DNA of 5,568 nucleotides. It comes from Dehalococcoidia bacterium. Lineage in GTDB: Bacteria; Chloroflexota; Dehalococcoidia; Lucifugimonadales; Lucifugimonadaceae. How positions within the stretch are numbered: the stretch's first letter is position 1; every line of letters starts with the position of its first letter. Shown here piece by piece: positions 1-5,070 of this stretch. The stretch lies in assembly GCA_028278465.1 (NCBI GenBank), contig JANQEF010000010.1:1-5568 (forward strand). Direction: 5' to 3'. The notes under the pieces are model-generated. The model was not told where the DNA came from. It saw only the letters and a list, made by a program, of their open reading frames with translations, and searched no databases. Made by a program: the position numbers and the translations under genes.

Positions 1-105
1 ATCGACGCCGACGTCGCCGACGCAGACACCATCGCCATCACCGTGGAGCCAGACGGCGGAGTCCAGGAGCCAACCGGCGCTCCGCTCCTCATCAAGGCGG
101 GTTAG
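1..105 (+). CDS. Anti-sigma factor (RskA-type), C-terminal end, partial
   Basis: The window opens inside a plus-strand reading frame of 34 codons closed by TAG. The peptide contains IAITVEPDGG followed by EPTGAPLL, which matches the very characteristic end of the RskA/anti-sigma-K C-terminal domain (typically AVTLEPAGG, then PTGPVVL). In that family this extracytoplasmic domain follows a cytoplasmic zinc-binding anti-sigma domain and one membrane helix, and the protein holds an ECF sigma factor inactive until regulated proteolysis. Only the last strand of the domain is visible, so the sigma-binding part and the partner sigma gene must lie left of the window. It converges on the small minus-strand gene ending at 118, with 12 bases between the stops and no terminator hairpin that I can see. 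The family call rests on a short but distinctive motif. Confidence 0.72.
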   Translation: MDADVADADTIAITVEPDGGVQEPTGAPLLIKAG

Positions 106-117
106 CGCTGCGCTGGC

Positions 118-279
118 TTAGCCTCCCGCCGCCAGCATCAGAGCACCGATGAACACCATCACCGCGCCAGGTGTCCCGGCGATCGAAATTCTCGCGTCCT
201 TAACTACGAGTGTGCCTCCTAGACCGGCAGCGGCCCATACAAGTCCGAACGCTACTAAGTAAGTTCCTGCTGACTCCAT
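118..279 (-). CDS. Small two-helix membrane protein, 53 residues, unknown function
   Basis: An ATG at 279 runs 53 codons to TAA at 118-120. It is preceded by a strong Shine-Dalgarno sequence (AAGGAG, then six bases, then ATG), the best ribosome site in the window and the main reason to believe the gene. The product has a short N-terminus (MESAGT), a hydrophobic helix at about residues 7-26 (YLVAFGLVWAAAGLGG...), a polar loop containing KDAR, and a second hydrophobic helix at about 35-52 ending MLAAGG. It is predicted to be an integral membrane hairpin with no catalytic motif and no signal cleavage site. The start lies inside the 3' end of the E2-like gene upstream, with about 80 bases of overlap in another frame, so the two are probably co-transcribed and translationally coupled. 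I do not recognise a family. A toxin-like or effector small membrane protein, or an anchor for the E2 partner, would fit but is only inference. Confidence 0.68.
   Translation of the reverse strand: MESAGTYLVAFGLVWAAAGLGGTLVVKDARISIAGTPGAVMVFIGALMLAAGG
122..138. repeat. Left copy of 17-base direct repeat bracketing the low-GC block
   Basis: This stretch matches 2254-2270 at 16 of 17 bases, in the same orientation. Both copies fall on the last codons of minus-strand genes, so both encoded proteins end in MLAAGG. It could be one half of an attachment-site pair; it could also be coincidence in GC-rich alanine/glycine codons. Confidence 0.45.
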
Positions 280-904
280 ATCGAGCTCCTTCTAGGCTGT
301 TCCTTTTGATCAACGTCTTTTTGTTCAGCTTGAGGTGGTCGGGGCGGCAACAGAGCGCATAAGAAAAACCGCTACCGCATTGGCATCTTGCGTAGTCAGC
401 CGTCCTGAGCAGTTCATCAATCTCATGTCCCTGTCCCGACCCTGGCCAACCCACGGACGCTTTTCGGGATCCGCGCGCGACCCAGACTTCTGTCTTCAGA
501 GTCCACAACGAGACCTGATCCATGAAATCCGCGAGGTCGTTTCGTACAGGGTTCCAATCATCGTTGGGTGGATAAAGCACGCAGGACGAACCGTCTTCGT
601 TTAAGTGAGGATGTCCGGCTAGCACTGAACGATCCCAGCCCTTCCGAGACACCCAGACCGTCGGCTCAGACTGCTCGGATGGAAAGGTGGCGATTGCCAC
701 GTAGTCCGGGGATCGGCTAGCGAAGTGAGATTCGATTCGCTTGCTCGCCAGCGGAGTGCCGTGCTCTCTGGCGCATTGCTCCGAGTGCAAGACGGTGCCG
801 TGAGTCGAGAGATCAACGATATCGTCCTGTTCTAAGTCTGCAACTACCTTCGGCAATTCGGGCAGTGCTGGAGCCGGGCGAAACGGAATCCGCCAGAGTC
901 CCAC
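200..904 (-). CDS. Prokaryotic E2-like (UBC-fold) protein with C-terminal SEC-C zinc motif
   Basis: The frame gives 234 residues from a GTG at 904; an in-frame TAG lies five codons upstream, so the start cannot be much earlier. Residues about 35-160 carry the layout of bacterial E2-like proteins: a strand ending in FP (74-75), then HPHLNEDGSSCVLYPP at 98-113 with Cys108 in the position of the E2 catalytic cysteine, then DDWNP, a helix with two tryptophans (LWTLKTEVWVA, 133-143), and WPGSGQGH ending at His160. In this superfamily the cysteine carries a thioester to a ubiquitin-like protein or other C-terminus before transfer to a target. Residues 174-186 read CQCGSGFSYALCC, a textbook SEC-C zinc-binding motif (CxCGSG...CC). 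The roughly 45-residue tail after it is low in recognisable features and overlaps the small membrane protein gene, so the conserved protein may effectively end near residue 195. No E1, JAB peptidase or ubiquitin-like gene lies nearby. Fold assignment is by motif only; the SEC-C call is firmer than the E2 call. Confidence 0.7.
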   Translation of the reverse strand: MGLWRIPFRPAPALPELPKVVADLEQDDIVDLSTHGTVLHSEQCAREHGTPLASKRIESHFASRSPDYVAIATFPSEQSEPTVWVSRKGWDRSVLAGHPHLNEDGSSCVLYPPNDDWNPVRNDLADFMDQVSLWTLKTEVWVARGSRKASVGWPGSGQGHEIDELLRTADYARCQCGSGFSYALCCRPDHLKLNKKTLIKRNSLEGARYGVSRNLLSSVRTCMGRCRSRRHTRS

Positions 905-1159
905 GTGTTTTGCATCCTATGAAGGCACCCAACGCGCACCGGGATAAGACGAAGCCAAACTTGCCTCGTCTCGTTCCCGGCGCGCGAGCGAGCCATCGAT
1001 CATCGCTAAACGATCCGGTACGGCCGCGCTGGCCGTGTCGGGCGACGTGGACGCTCCGGTCGGTCATCCTGCTTCCGACGGTCGTCGGAGTCTCGACCGT
1101 CGTCATCTCGTCGGCTGTCCTCTTCGGCCTCGTGCATGTCTTTCTCCTAACGCCATATG

Positions 1160-1188
1160 TGGCACTTGTGTTGCTAGGTAGCTACAAT
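1160..1188 (+). promoter_or_regulatory. Candidate promoter of XRE-ImmA operon (sigma-54-like and sigma-70-like elements)
   Basis: Bases 1160-1175 read TGGCAC-T-TGTG-TTGCT, matching the sigma-54 consensus TGGCACG-N4-TTGCW at every position but the seventh, with the required ten bases between the GG and GC pairs. Eight bases further on, TACAAT (1183-1188) resembles a sigma-70-type -10 box, although no good -35 lies at the right distance. Either would start transcription near 1186-1196, giving a leader of 20-30 bases that contains AAGG (1205-1208) before the repressor ATG. Both readings are by eye; whether this organism has RpoN is unknown. Confidence 0.4.
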
Positions 1189-1197
1189 GAAGCTAGC
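1173..1197. promoter_or_regulatory. Candidate operator: GCTAG...CTAGC inverted repeat
   Basis: Bases 1173-1177 (GCTAG) and 1193-1197 (CTAGC) form an inverted repeat around the TACAAT hexamer. Two further self-complementary blocks, TAGCTA (1179-1184) and GCTAGC (1192-1197), lie within it. Symmetric sites overlapping the -10 region are what autoregulating XRE repressors usually bind, and the gene just downstream encodes one. No binding is demonstrated by sequence alone. Confidence 0.35.
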
Positions 1198-1217
1198 CTG
1201 TAACAAGGCATTGAATC

Positions 1218-1631
1218 ATGAAAGGTGCAATGATGCAAGGGAGCAACAGTGGGGAGCGCAGTGACAAGGGGCGTTTCGACTTCGGAGGATTCCTGGTAGC
1301 GGTCGACTCAGAGCGAAAGAGCCGGGGAGTTTCCTGGCGGAAGGTTGCAAGAGAGACCGAGATCAGTGCTTCATCTTTGACCCGGTTCGCCCAAGGGAAA
1401 CATCTGGACGTCGTCGGGCTAATGGCCGTCGCTAATTGGGCTGGCTTAGACGTTAAGAGCTTCTACAAGCATCCGAAGGCGCTGCCGAAGGTCGAGGACA
1501 CCGTGAAAGAGGTTGGGGTACTTCTGAGAGCAGATCCAGACCTTAGTCCGGAAGACGCGACCCATCTCGAGAGTCTGATCCGATCGTCCTACGACTACCT
1601 CACACTGAAGACCGACGCGGATCAGGAATAG
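1218..1631 (+). CDS. XRE-type helix-turn-helix repressor (ImmR/CapH-like position)
   Basis: The product has up to 137 residues. A lambda-repressor-like DNA-binding domain spans about residues 20-87. It opens with FDFGGFLVAVDSERKSRG, and the helix-turn-helix is SWRKVARETEISASSLTRFA (39-58), followed by QGK and a helix through WAGLDVKSFY. Residues about 92-130 form a separate charged, probably helical segment (VEDTVKEVGVLLRADPDLS) suited to dimerisation or peptidase recognition. The start is ambiguous: ATG 1218 has AAGG nine bases upstream, while ATG 1230 and ATG 1233 follow AAAGG more closely and would remove four or five residues. It ends two bases before the ATG of the ImmA-like gene, so the two form an operon. 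In known XRE/ImmA pairs (ImmR-ImmA of ICEBs1, DdrO-IrrE, CapH-CapP) the peptidase cleaves the repressor on a damage signal. That role here is inferred from family and context. Confidence 0.9.
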   Translation: MKGAMMQGSNSGERSDKGRFDFGGFLVAVDSERKSRGVSWRKVARETEISASSLTRFAQGKHLDVVGLMAVANWAGLDVKSFYKHPKALPKVEDTVKEVGVLLRADPDLSPEDATHLESLIRSSYDYLTLKTDADQE

Positions 1632-1633
1632 TC

Positions 1634-2215
1634 ATGAACTATCGATGGGGTTTCAAGTCTGAGGCCGAAGAAATTGCAACTGAGATCTGGCCCGAAATAG
1701 GCAATCCATGGCTGAGCAATCTCGACCTCGAACGGGTTACTGACCATTTAGGGATCGCGGTCATCCCCATCAGTGAGCTGCGCCTTGCCGCGCCGACAGA
1801 CGTTGCCTACTTCAGCGGCCAACGGAGCGGACAACTCTCTGCGTTTACGGCGTTCGAAGGACCTAAGCGCACGATATTTTTCAACGATTATGTTCACCCG
1901 AATCGCCAGCGAAGCAGCATTTGCCACGAGCTAGGGCACGCTCTGTTGCTGCACGAGAAGACGCCGCCACTTACCGCGGAAGGAGTTCGTGAGTTCGATG
2001 GACCGATCGAATATGAGGCGGATTTCCTCGGTGCCGCGCTACTAATTCCTAAGCAATCGGCGATCGCTGCGTTGCGACATGATATGTCGATCGCGGAGAT
2101 CGCTATCACCTTTCAAGTAAGCGAGCAACTAGCGAGGTGGCGTACAAATGCCTCTGGGGCTAGAAAGATCGTGCGCAGAACTCGAAGAAAGTATGGCCGC
2201 CCTGTGACCACTTGA
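1634..2215 (+). CDS. ImmA/IrrE-family zinc metallopeptidase (COG2856/DUF955)
   Basis: The product has 193 residues. The zincin signature ICHELGHALLLHE gives HELGH at 98-102, the two histidine ligands and the catalytic glutamate. About 25 residues later, EYEADFLGAALLIP (126-139) is the family's second signature and supplies the third acidic ligand, probably Glu126 or Glu128. After it comes a small helical segment (MSIAEIAITFQVSEQLARWR, 151-170), the usual mini helix-turn-helix of this family, then a strongly basic tail. Length and domain order are typical. The start is clear: AGGA sits six bases before ATG 1634 within the end of the repressor gene, implying translational coupling. Family members cleave a cognate XRE repressor, or act as toxin in XRE-COG2856 pairs; the repressor at 1218-1631 is the obvious partner. 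It converges with the regulator gene ending at 2250, leaving 34 bases with no hairpin. Confidence 0.93.
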   Translation: MNYRWGFKSEAEEIATEIWPEIGNPWLSNLDLERVTDHLGIAVIPISELRLAAPTDVAYFSGQRSGQLSAFTAFEGPKRTIFFNDYVHPNRQRSSICHELGHALLLHEKTPPLTAEGVREFDGPIEYEADFLGAALLIPKQSAIAALRHDMSIAEIAITFQVSEQLARWRTNASGARKIVRRTRRKYGRPVTT

Positions 2216-2249
2216 TCCGGCCTGTCGTCACTCCCAGCATGGCATTGAC

Positions 2250-3083
2250 TCACCCTCCAGCCGCCAGCATGTAGCCCTTGCCTCGGACCGTCTTCACCAT
2301 CTGCTTGCCCGCATTCTCGGCGGCCAGCGACAGCTTCTTCCGCAGCCGGTAAACCGTGGCGTCGACGGCGCTCAGGGCCGGGAAATCGTCCGGCCAGCAC
2401 ACCTCAAGCAGCACGTGGTGCGGCACCACCTCGTTCGGCTGCCTGCCCAGCGTGTAGAGCATCAGGAACTCGGTCCTCGACAGTGACACGTCAACGCCGC
2501 CGAGCTGCGCCTGCTCCCGCACCGGGTCGATCTGCAGTGCGTCGAAGCGCAGCGGCTCCAGGTCCCGTACCGACTCGTGCGCGGCCGACGAGAAGGCCGA
2601 CACCTCACCGTCGTCCACGTCCTCGCCCCACGGCTGCTCGAACAGCGCCGGCAGCGTGCGGCTGCCGTGCAGGACCGCCAACTCGGTCAGGTTGATCTCG
2701 GTCTCTGATGGCGGGTCGGGTTCTCTACGCAGGGCGTAGACGGCGCCGAAGGGCAGGCCGTGCTTCACGAGCGGCACGACTACGCCCGTTGTGAAGCCGC
2801 GCGATGCCGCCCAGAGCGGAAGTTCGCCTGCGGGGTTGTCCTCTTCTCCGTACGTGAGGGTGATGGCGAGTTCGAGTGCACGAGCGCCGGGGTTGTTGCC
2901 GGCGGCAGGTTCCGTGAGCTCGGATTCTCCGGGAATTCCGCCGCCGAAGCGCCATGCAGCAGGTTCGAGTATGGCGGCGTCCGCAGACCGCAGCAGCACA
3001 ACGACTGCGCTGAAGTCCGAGACGGTACGCACGGCCTCGCAAAGGTCAACGGCCACGGAGCGGGTATGTTCAGGAATGCGCAA
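2250..3083 (-). CDS. Transcriptional regulator: N-terminal GAF-like domain, C-terminal OmpR/PhoB winged helix
   Basis: The product has 277 residues. Residues about 180-275 are a clear OmpR/PhoB-type winged-helix domain: LSRTEFLMLYTLGRQPNEVV (201-220), the recognition helix VDATVYRLRKKL (240-251), and the wing VRGKGYML (266-273). Residues about 8-147 have a GAF-like pattern: an amphipathic first helix, alternating strands (AVVVLL; TGVVVPLVKHGLPFGAVYAL) and a closing helix. This suggests sensing of a small ligand or redox signal instead of phosphorylation; there is no receiver domain with its phospho-acceptor aspartate. A linker rich in D, E and S (about 152-175) joins the two. The start is uncertain: a stop lies five codons before the TTG at 3083, no ribosome site is visible, and GTG at 3056 is an alternative. 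The gene is GC-rich, like the helicase and unlike the block to its left. Target genes are unknown. Confidence 0.85.
   Translation of the reverse strand: MRIPEHTRSVAVDLCEAVRTVSDFSAVVVLLRSADAAILEPAAWRFGGGIPGESELTEPAAGNNPGARALELAITLTYGEEDNPAGELPLWAASRGFTTGVVVPLVKHGLPFGAVYALRREPDPPSETEINLTELAVLHGSRTLPALFEQPWGEDVDDGEVSAFSSAAHESVRDLEPLRFDALQIDPVREQAQLGGVDVSLSRTEFLMLYTLGRQPNEVVPHHVLLEVCWPDDFPALSAVDATVYRLRKKLSLAAENAGKQMVKTVRGKGYMLAAGG
2254..2270. repeat. Right copy of 17-base direct repeat bracketing the low-GC block
   Basis: This is the partner of 122-138, differing at one base. It lies at the very 3' end of the GAF-winged-helix regulator gene; integrative elements often use the 3' ends of genes. 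No integrase or recombinase lies between the copies, so any element would be non-autonomous or decayed. Confidence 0.45.
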
Positions 3084-3106
3084 GGTTGTTGTTGCTCAGC
3101 GTGTTT

Positions 3107-3136
3107 GGTAGGGGCGCAGCAAGCGGCGCCCCTACC
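3107..3136. repeat. Perfect 11-bp palindromic repeat (REP-like hairpin)
   Basis: GGTAGGGGCGC, an eight-base loop, then GCGCCCCTACC form a perfect 11-bp stem. Bases 3112-3136 reappear exactly, reverse-complemented, at 4803-4827, so this is one copy of a dispersed repeat and not simply a terminator; no T-run follows on either strand. It lies 24 bases upstream of the regulator's start and 149 upstream of the helicase ATG. Confidence 0.8.
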
Positions 3137-3245
3137 AGATATGTCGGCTCCACAGCATGCCTGTTACCCAGCTAGAACCGCACCAATCTCTGACCGCCGA
3201 AAACGCGGCTCGCCGTCCACGTGCGGCCACATGTGAGTCCGCCCT

Positions 3246-3276
3246 CTCGCCCTTGCCAACAGTCGGCGAGTATCAT
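3246..3276 (+). promoter_or_regulatory. Candidate helicase promoter with leaderless start
   Basis: TATCAT at 3271-3276 is one mismatch from the -10 consensus and lies eight bases before ATG 3285. Transcription would begin at or next to the start codon, which fits the lack of any Shine-Dalgarno sequence. A six-base inverted repeat (CTCGCC at 3246-3251 and GGCGAG at 3265-3270) abuts the -10 on its upstream side and could be an operator. No good -35 is visible. Confidence 0.35.
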
Positions 3277-3284
3277 TGACACAT

Positions 3285-4682
3285 ATGCAAGACCAATCTC
3301 GTACTCGTCACGCTGCGCAGCCGCGCCACGGCGCAGACACAGAAGAAGAACCCTCCAGTCGAAACGGCGAACAGCCACAGCGCGGCAACGACAGCCGACG
3401 CTCACGCAACCGCAGGCGCATCCCCCGGCGCGGCGACGCCGTCGTCAAACGCACGCGGCCGCCCGAATCTGAAACTCGCCAGCCCGACAACCAGCGCCAG
3501 CAACCCAACGGCGCGCCGCCCCGTGCAGACGGCACTCGGCCGAAGTACGTGCGCTGGGGAATGATCGACCTCACACCCGAGATCGCAGACGCCCTCGACG
3601 CCATGCGGTACGTCGAACCATCCGAGATCCAGCGCCTCGCCATTCCGCCGCTGCTCGCAGGCCGCGACGTCGTCGGGCAGGCGGTCACCGGCTCCGGCAA
3701 GACCGCCGCTTTCGGCATCCCGATGGCCGAGACCGTCAACCCGCGCTCACGCAACGTGGAAGGCCTTGTGCTGGTCCCGACCCGCGAGCTCGCCCAGCAG
3801 GTGGCGAAAGAGATATCGGCAGTCGGCTCGAAACTCGGCGTGCGCGTAGCGGCCGTCTACGGCGGCGAACCGATCAACCGACAGATCGACCAGTTGGAGC
3901 GCGGCGTCTCGATCGTCGTCGGCACGCCCGGCCGCATCAAGGACCACATGTCCCGCCGCACGCTCGACCTCGGCGACATTCGCTTCGCCGTGCTCGACGA
4001 GGCGGATGAGATGCTCGACATCGGCTTTGCCGACGACATGGAGTTCATCCTGCGTCGCACGCCGTCCAACCGCCAGACCGCGCTCTTCTCCGCCACCATC
4101 CCCGGCTTCATCCTGAAGCTGATCCGCCGCTACCTGGACGACCCGGTCTGGGTGAAGCTCGTCGAGAAGTTCGACGGCATCAAGACGGCGGCCGAGGTGA
4201 AGCAGGTTTACTACGACGTGGCGGAGCGGGATAAGGAGCGGGCGGTGCGGGAGGTGCTGGATGAGCTGCCGGACGACGCCCAGACGCTGATGTTCAGGCG
4301 CATGCAGATCGGAGTCGACAGGCTGGCGCGAAACCTGGCGCGCGGCGGGTACGCGGTGCGTGGGATCCACGGCGGCATGTCACAACGGGACCGGGACCGC
4401 GTGATGCGGTCGTTCCGTGATGGCTCGCTGCGGGTGCTGATTGCGACGAACGTCGCTGCGCGCGGCCTGGACATCTCTACGATCACTCACGTGGTCAACT
4501 ACGACATGCCGGACAACGTCGAGGAGTACGTGCACCGGGTGGGGCGGACGGCCCGCATGGGCAAGGAAGGCACGGCGATCAGCTTCGTCGGCGAGCACGA
4601 CCAGGAGATCATCGAGAAGGTGCTCGGCAAGGTCGGCGCCGACGTCCTGGAACGCAAGCTGCTGGGCATCTACGGCGGGTAG
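3285..4682 (+). CDS. DEAD-box ATP-dependent RNA helicase with long basic N-terminal tail
   Basis: The product has 465 residues from ATG 3285; TTG 3276, in frame, would add three. Residues 1 to about 88 are a low-complexity tail rich in R, Q, N and P, probably disordered and RNA-binding. The helicase core follows: Q motif with Trp91 and Gln116, Walker A TGSGKT (135-140), PTRELA (165-170), TPGR (214-217), DEAD (238-241), SAT (269-271), motif V ATNVAARGLD (387-396), motif VI HRVGRTAR (417-424). It ends in IYGG soon after the core, with no C-terminal RNA-binding domain. The family uses ATP to unwind short RNA duplexes in ribosome assembly, mRNA decay or cold adaptation. Departures from the usual bacterial consensus are Asn for Asp in motif V, Ala for the second Gly of motif VI (GRTGR becomes GRTAR), and FRRMQ where FVRTK-like motif IV is common. 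The ATPase residues are intact, so it should be active. It is a single gene flanked by palindromic repeats. Confidence 0.96.
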   Translation: MQDQSRTRHAAQPRHGADTEEEPSSRNGEQPQRGNDSRRSRNRRRIPRRGDAVVKRTRPPESETRQPDNQRQQPNGAPPRADGTRPKYVRWGMIDLTPEIADALDAMRYVEPSEIQRLAIPPLLAGRDVVGQAVTGSGKTAAFGIPMAETVNPRSRNVEGLVLVPTRELAQQVAKEISAVGSKLGVRVAAVYGGEPINRQIDQLERGVSIVVGTPGRIKDHMSRRTLDLGDIRFAVLDEADEMLDIGFADDMEFILRRTPSNRQTALFSATIPGFILKLIRRYLDDPVWVKLVEKFDGIKTAAEVKQVYYDVAERDKERAVREVLDELPDDAQTLMFRRMQIGVDRLARNLARGGYAVRGIHGGMSQRDRDRVMRSFRDGSLRVLIATNVAARGLDISTITHVVNYDMPDNVEEYVHRVGRTARMGKEGTAISFVGEHDQEIIEKVLGKVGADVLERKLLGIYGG

Positions 4683-4715
4683 TTTTTCTTCTTTTTCTCT
4701 TGTAAGGAGACATCC

Positions 4716-4756
4716 GTCGTCCCGAGCCTGCGTGAGGGACCTGGTGGGCGGGGCGA
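4716..4756 (+). repeat. Dispersed repeat, copy 1
   Basis: This 41-base unit begins GTCGTCCCGAGC, has a variable six-base centre, and continues GAGGGACC, TGGTGGGCGGGGCGA. It is identical to 5129-5169 except for mismatches in the central six bases. The GTCCC and GGGAC arms make an imperfect hairpin. Confidence 0.85.
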
Positions 4757-4802
4757 TCTACCCGCAGCTTCCCACTAGATCAGCGTGGCGGTTAGCTTTT
4801 TC

Positions 4803-4827
4803 GGTAGGGGCGCCGCTTGCTGCGCCC
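4803..4827. repeat. Inverted partial copy of the 3107-3136 palindrome
   Basis: These 25 bases, beginning GGTAGGGGCGCC, are an exact reverse complement of 3112-3136. The last part of the second arm is missing and is replaced by the start of the hairpin at 4829, so this copy no longer closes its full stem. Together the two copies flank the helicase gene in opposite orientation. Confidence 0.85.
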
Positions 4828-4828
4828 G

Positions 4829-4847
4829 GTCCCGGCTTCGCCGGGAC
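4829..4847. repeat. Perfect 8-bp hairpin
   Basis: GTCCCGGC, TTC, GCCGGGAC form a perfect, very GC-rich stem with a three-base loop, directly after the truncated palindrome copy. No T-run follows, so it is more like a REP-type unit than an intrinsic terminator. Confidence 0.7.
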
Positions 4848-4995
4848 ATCCGTGTTTCCTGAGCGGAGCGCAGCGGAGTCGAAGGACCTCTGGAGCATCG
4901 GCTGCTCCTGACAAGGCGAGTTGGCCCCTCGAGAGACCCTCACCCACAAGTGGGCACCCGTCGCTCAGGGTCGCTCAGTGCAGGATGGCCGTTCC

Positions 4996-5018
4996 TCCCC
5001 TCCCATATTGGGAGGGGA
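4996..5018. repeat. Pyrimidine/purine 9-bp hairpin
   Basis: TCCCCTCCC, loop ATATT, GGGAGGGGA form a perfect stem with all pyrimidines on one arm and all purines on the other. It is followed by AAGGGGAGGG (5021-5030), which could pair with the same pyrimidine arm as an alternative partner. No protein-coding potential is evident. Confidence 0.7.
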
Positions 5019-5070
5019 TTAAGGGGAGGGTTATACGTCCTGCTGGGGACGAGCGGTGTGTTACTGACGA

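Larger units (their letters stand above)
905..1217. other. Divergent intergenic region between E2-like gene and XRE operon
   Basis: This 313-base stretch separates the minus-strand E2-like gene from the plus-strand repressor operon and must hold both promoters. The right end carries the candidate promoter and operator signals listed separately. On the left side a TAGGAT hexamer (minus strand, nine bases before the GTG at 904) could be a -10 element giving a leaderless or nearly leaderless E2 transcript, but I see no convincing -35. A plus-strand frame from ATG 919 to the TAA ending at 1203 ends in about 40 hydrophobic residues (ILLPTVVGV... to ALVLLG). It lacks a ribosome site and its first half is arginine/proline-rich, so I do not call it a gene. 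A minus-strand frame from ATG 1106 overlaps the E2-like gene in another frame and is equally unsupported. Confidence 0.5.

Noticed and set aside
335..604. Plus-strand open frame opposite the E2-like gene
   Set aside because: It is antisense to the conserved E2/SEC-C motif region, shows no recognisable domain and has no ribosome site.
813..1106. Minus-strand frame of 97 codons upstream of and overlapping the E2-like gene
   Set aside because: It overlaps the E2-like N-terminus in another frame, is arginine-rich without motifs, and its nearest purine-rich site is too far from the ATG.
1187..1264. Short frame from ATG 1187 as a possible leader peptide of the XRE operon
   Set aside because: Its ATG lies at the predicted transcription start, with no room for a ribosome site, and it overlaps the repressor start without attenuator-like hairpins.
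118..2270. Calling the block a complete CBASS or Bil operon
   Set aside because: No CD-NTase, E1, JAB peptidase, ubiquitin-like protein or recognised effector is present between the flanking host genes.
4683..4701. T-rich run after the helicase as an intrinsic terminator
   Set aside because: No GC-rich stem precedes it in the last codons of the gene; the tract is interrupted by C residues.
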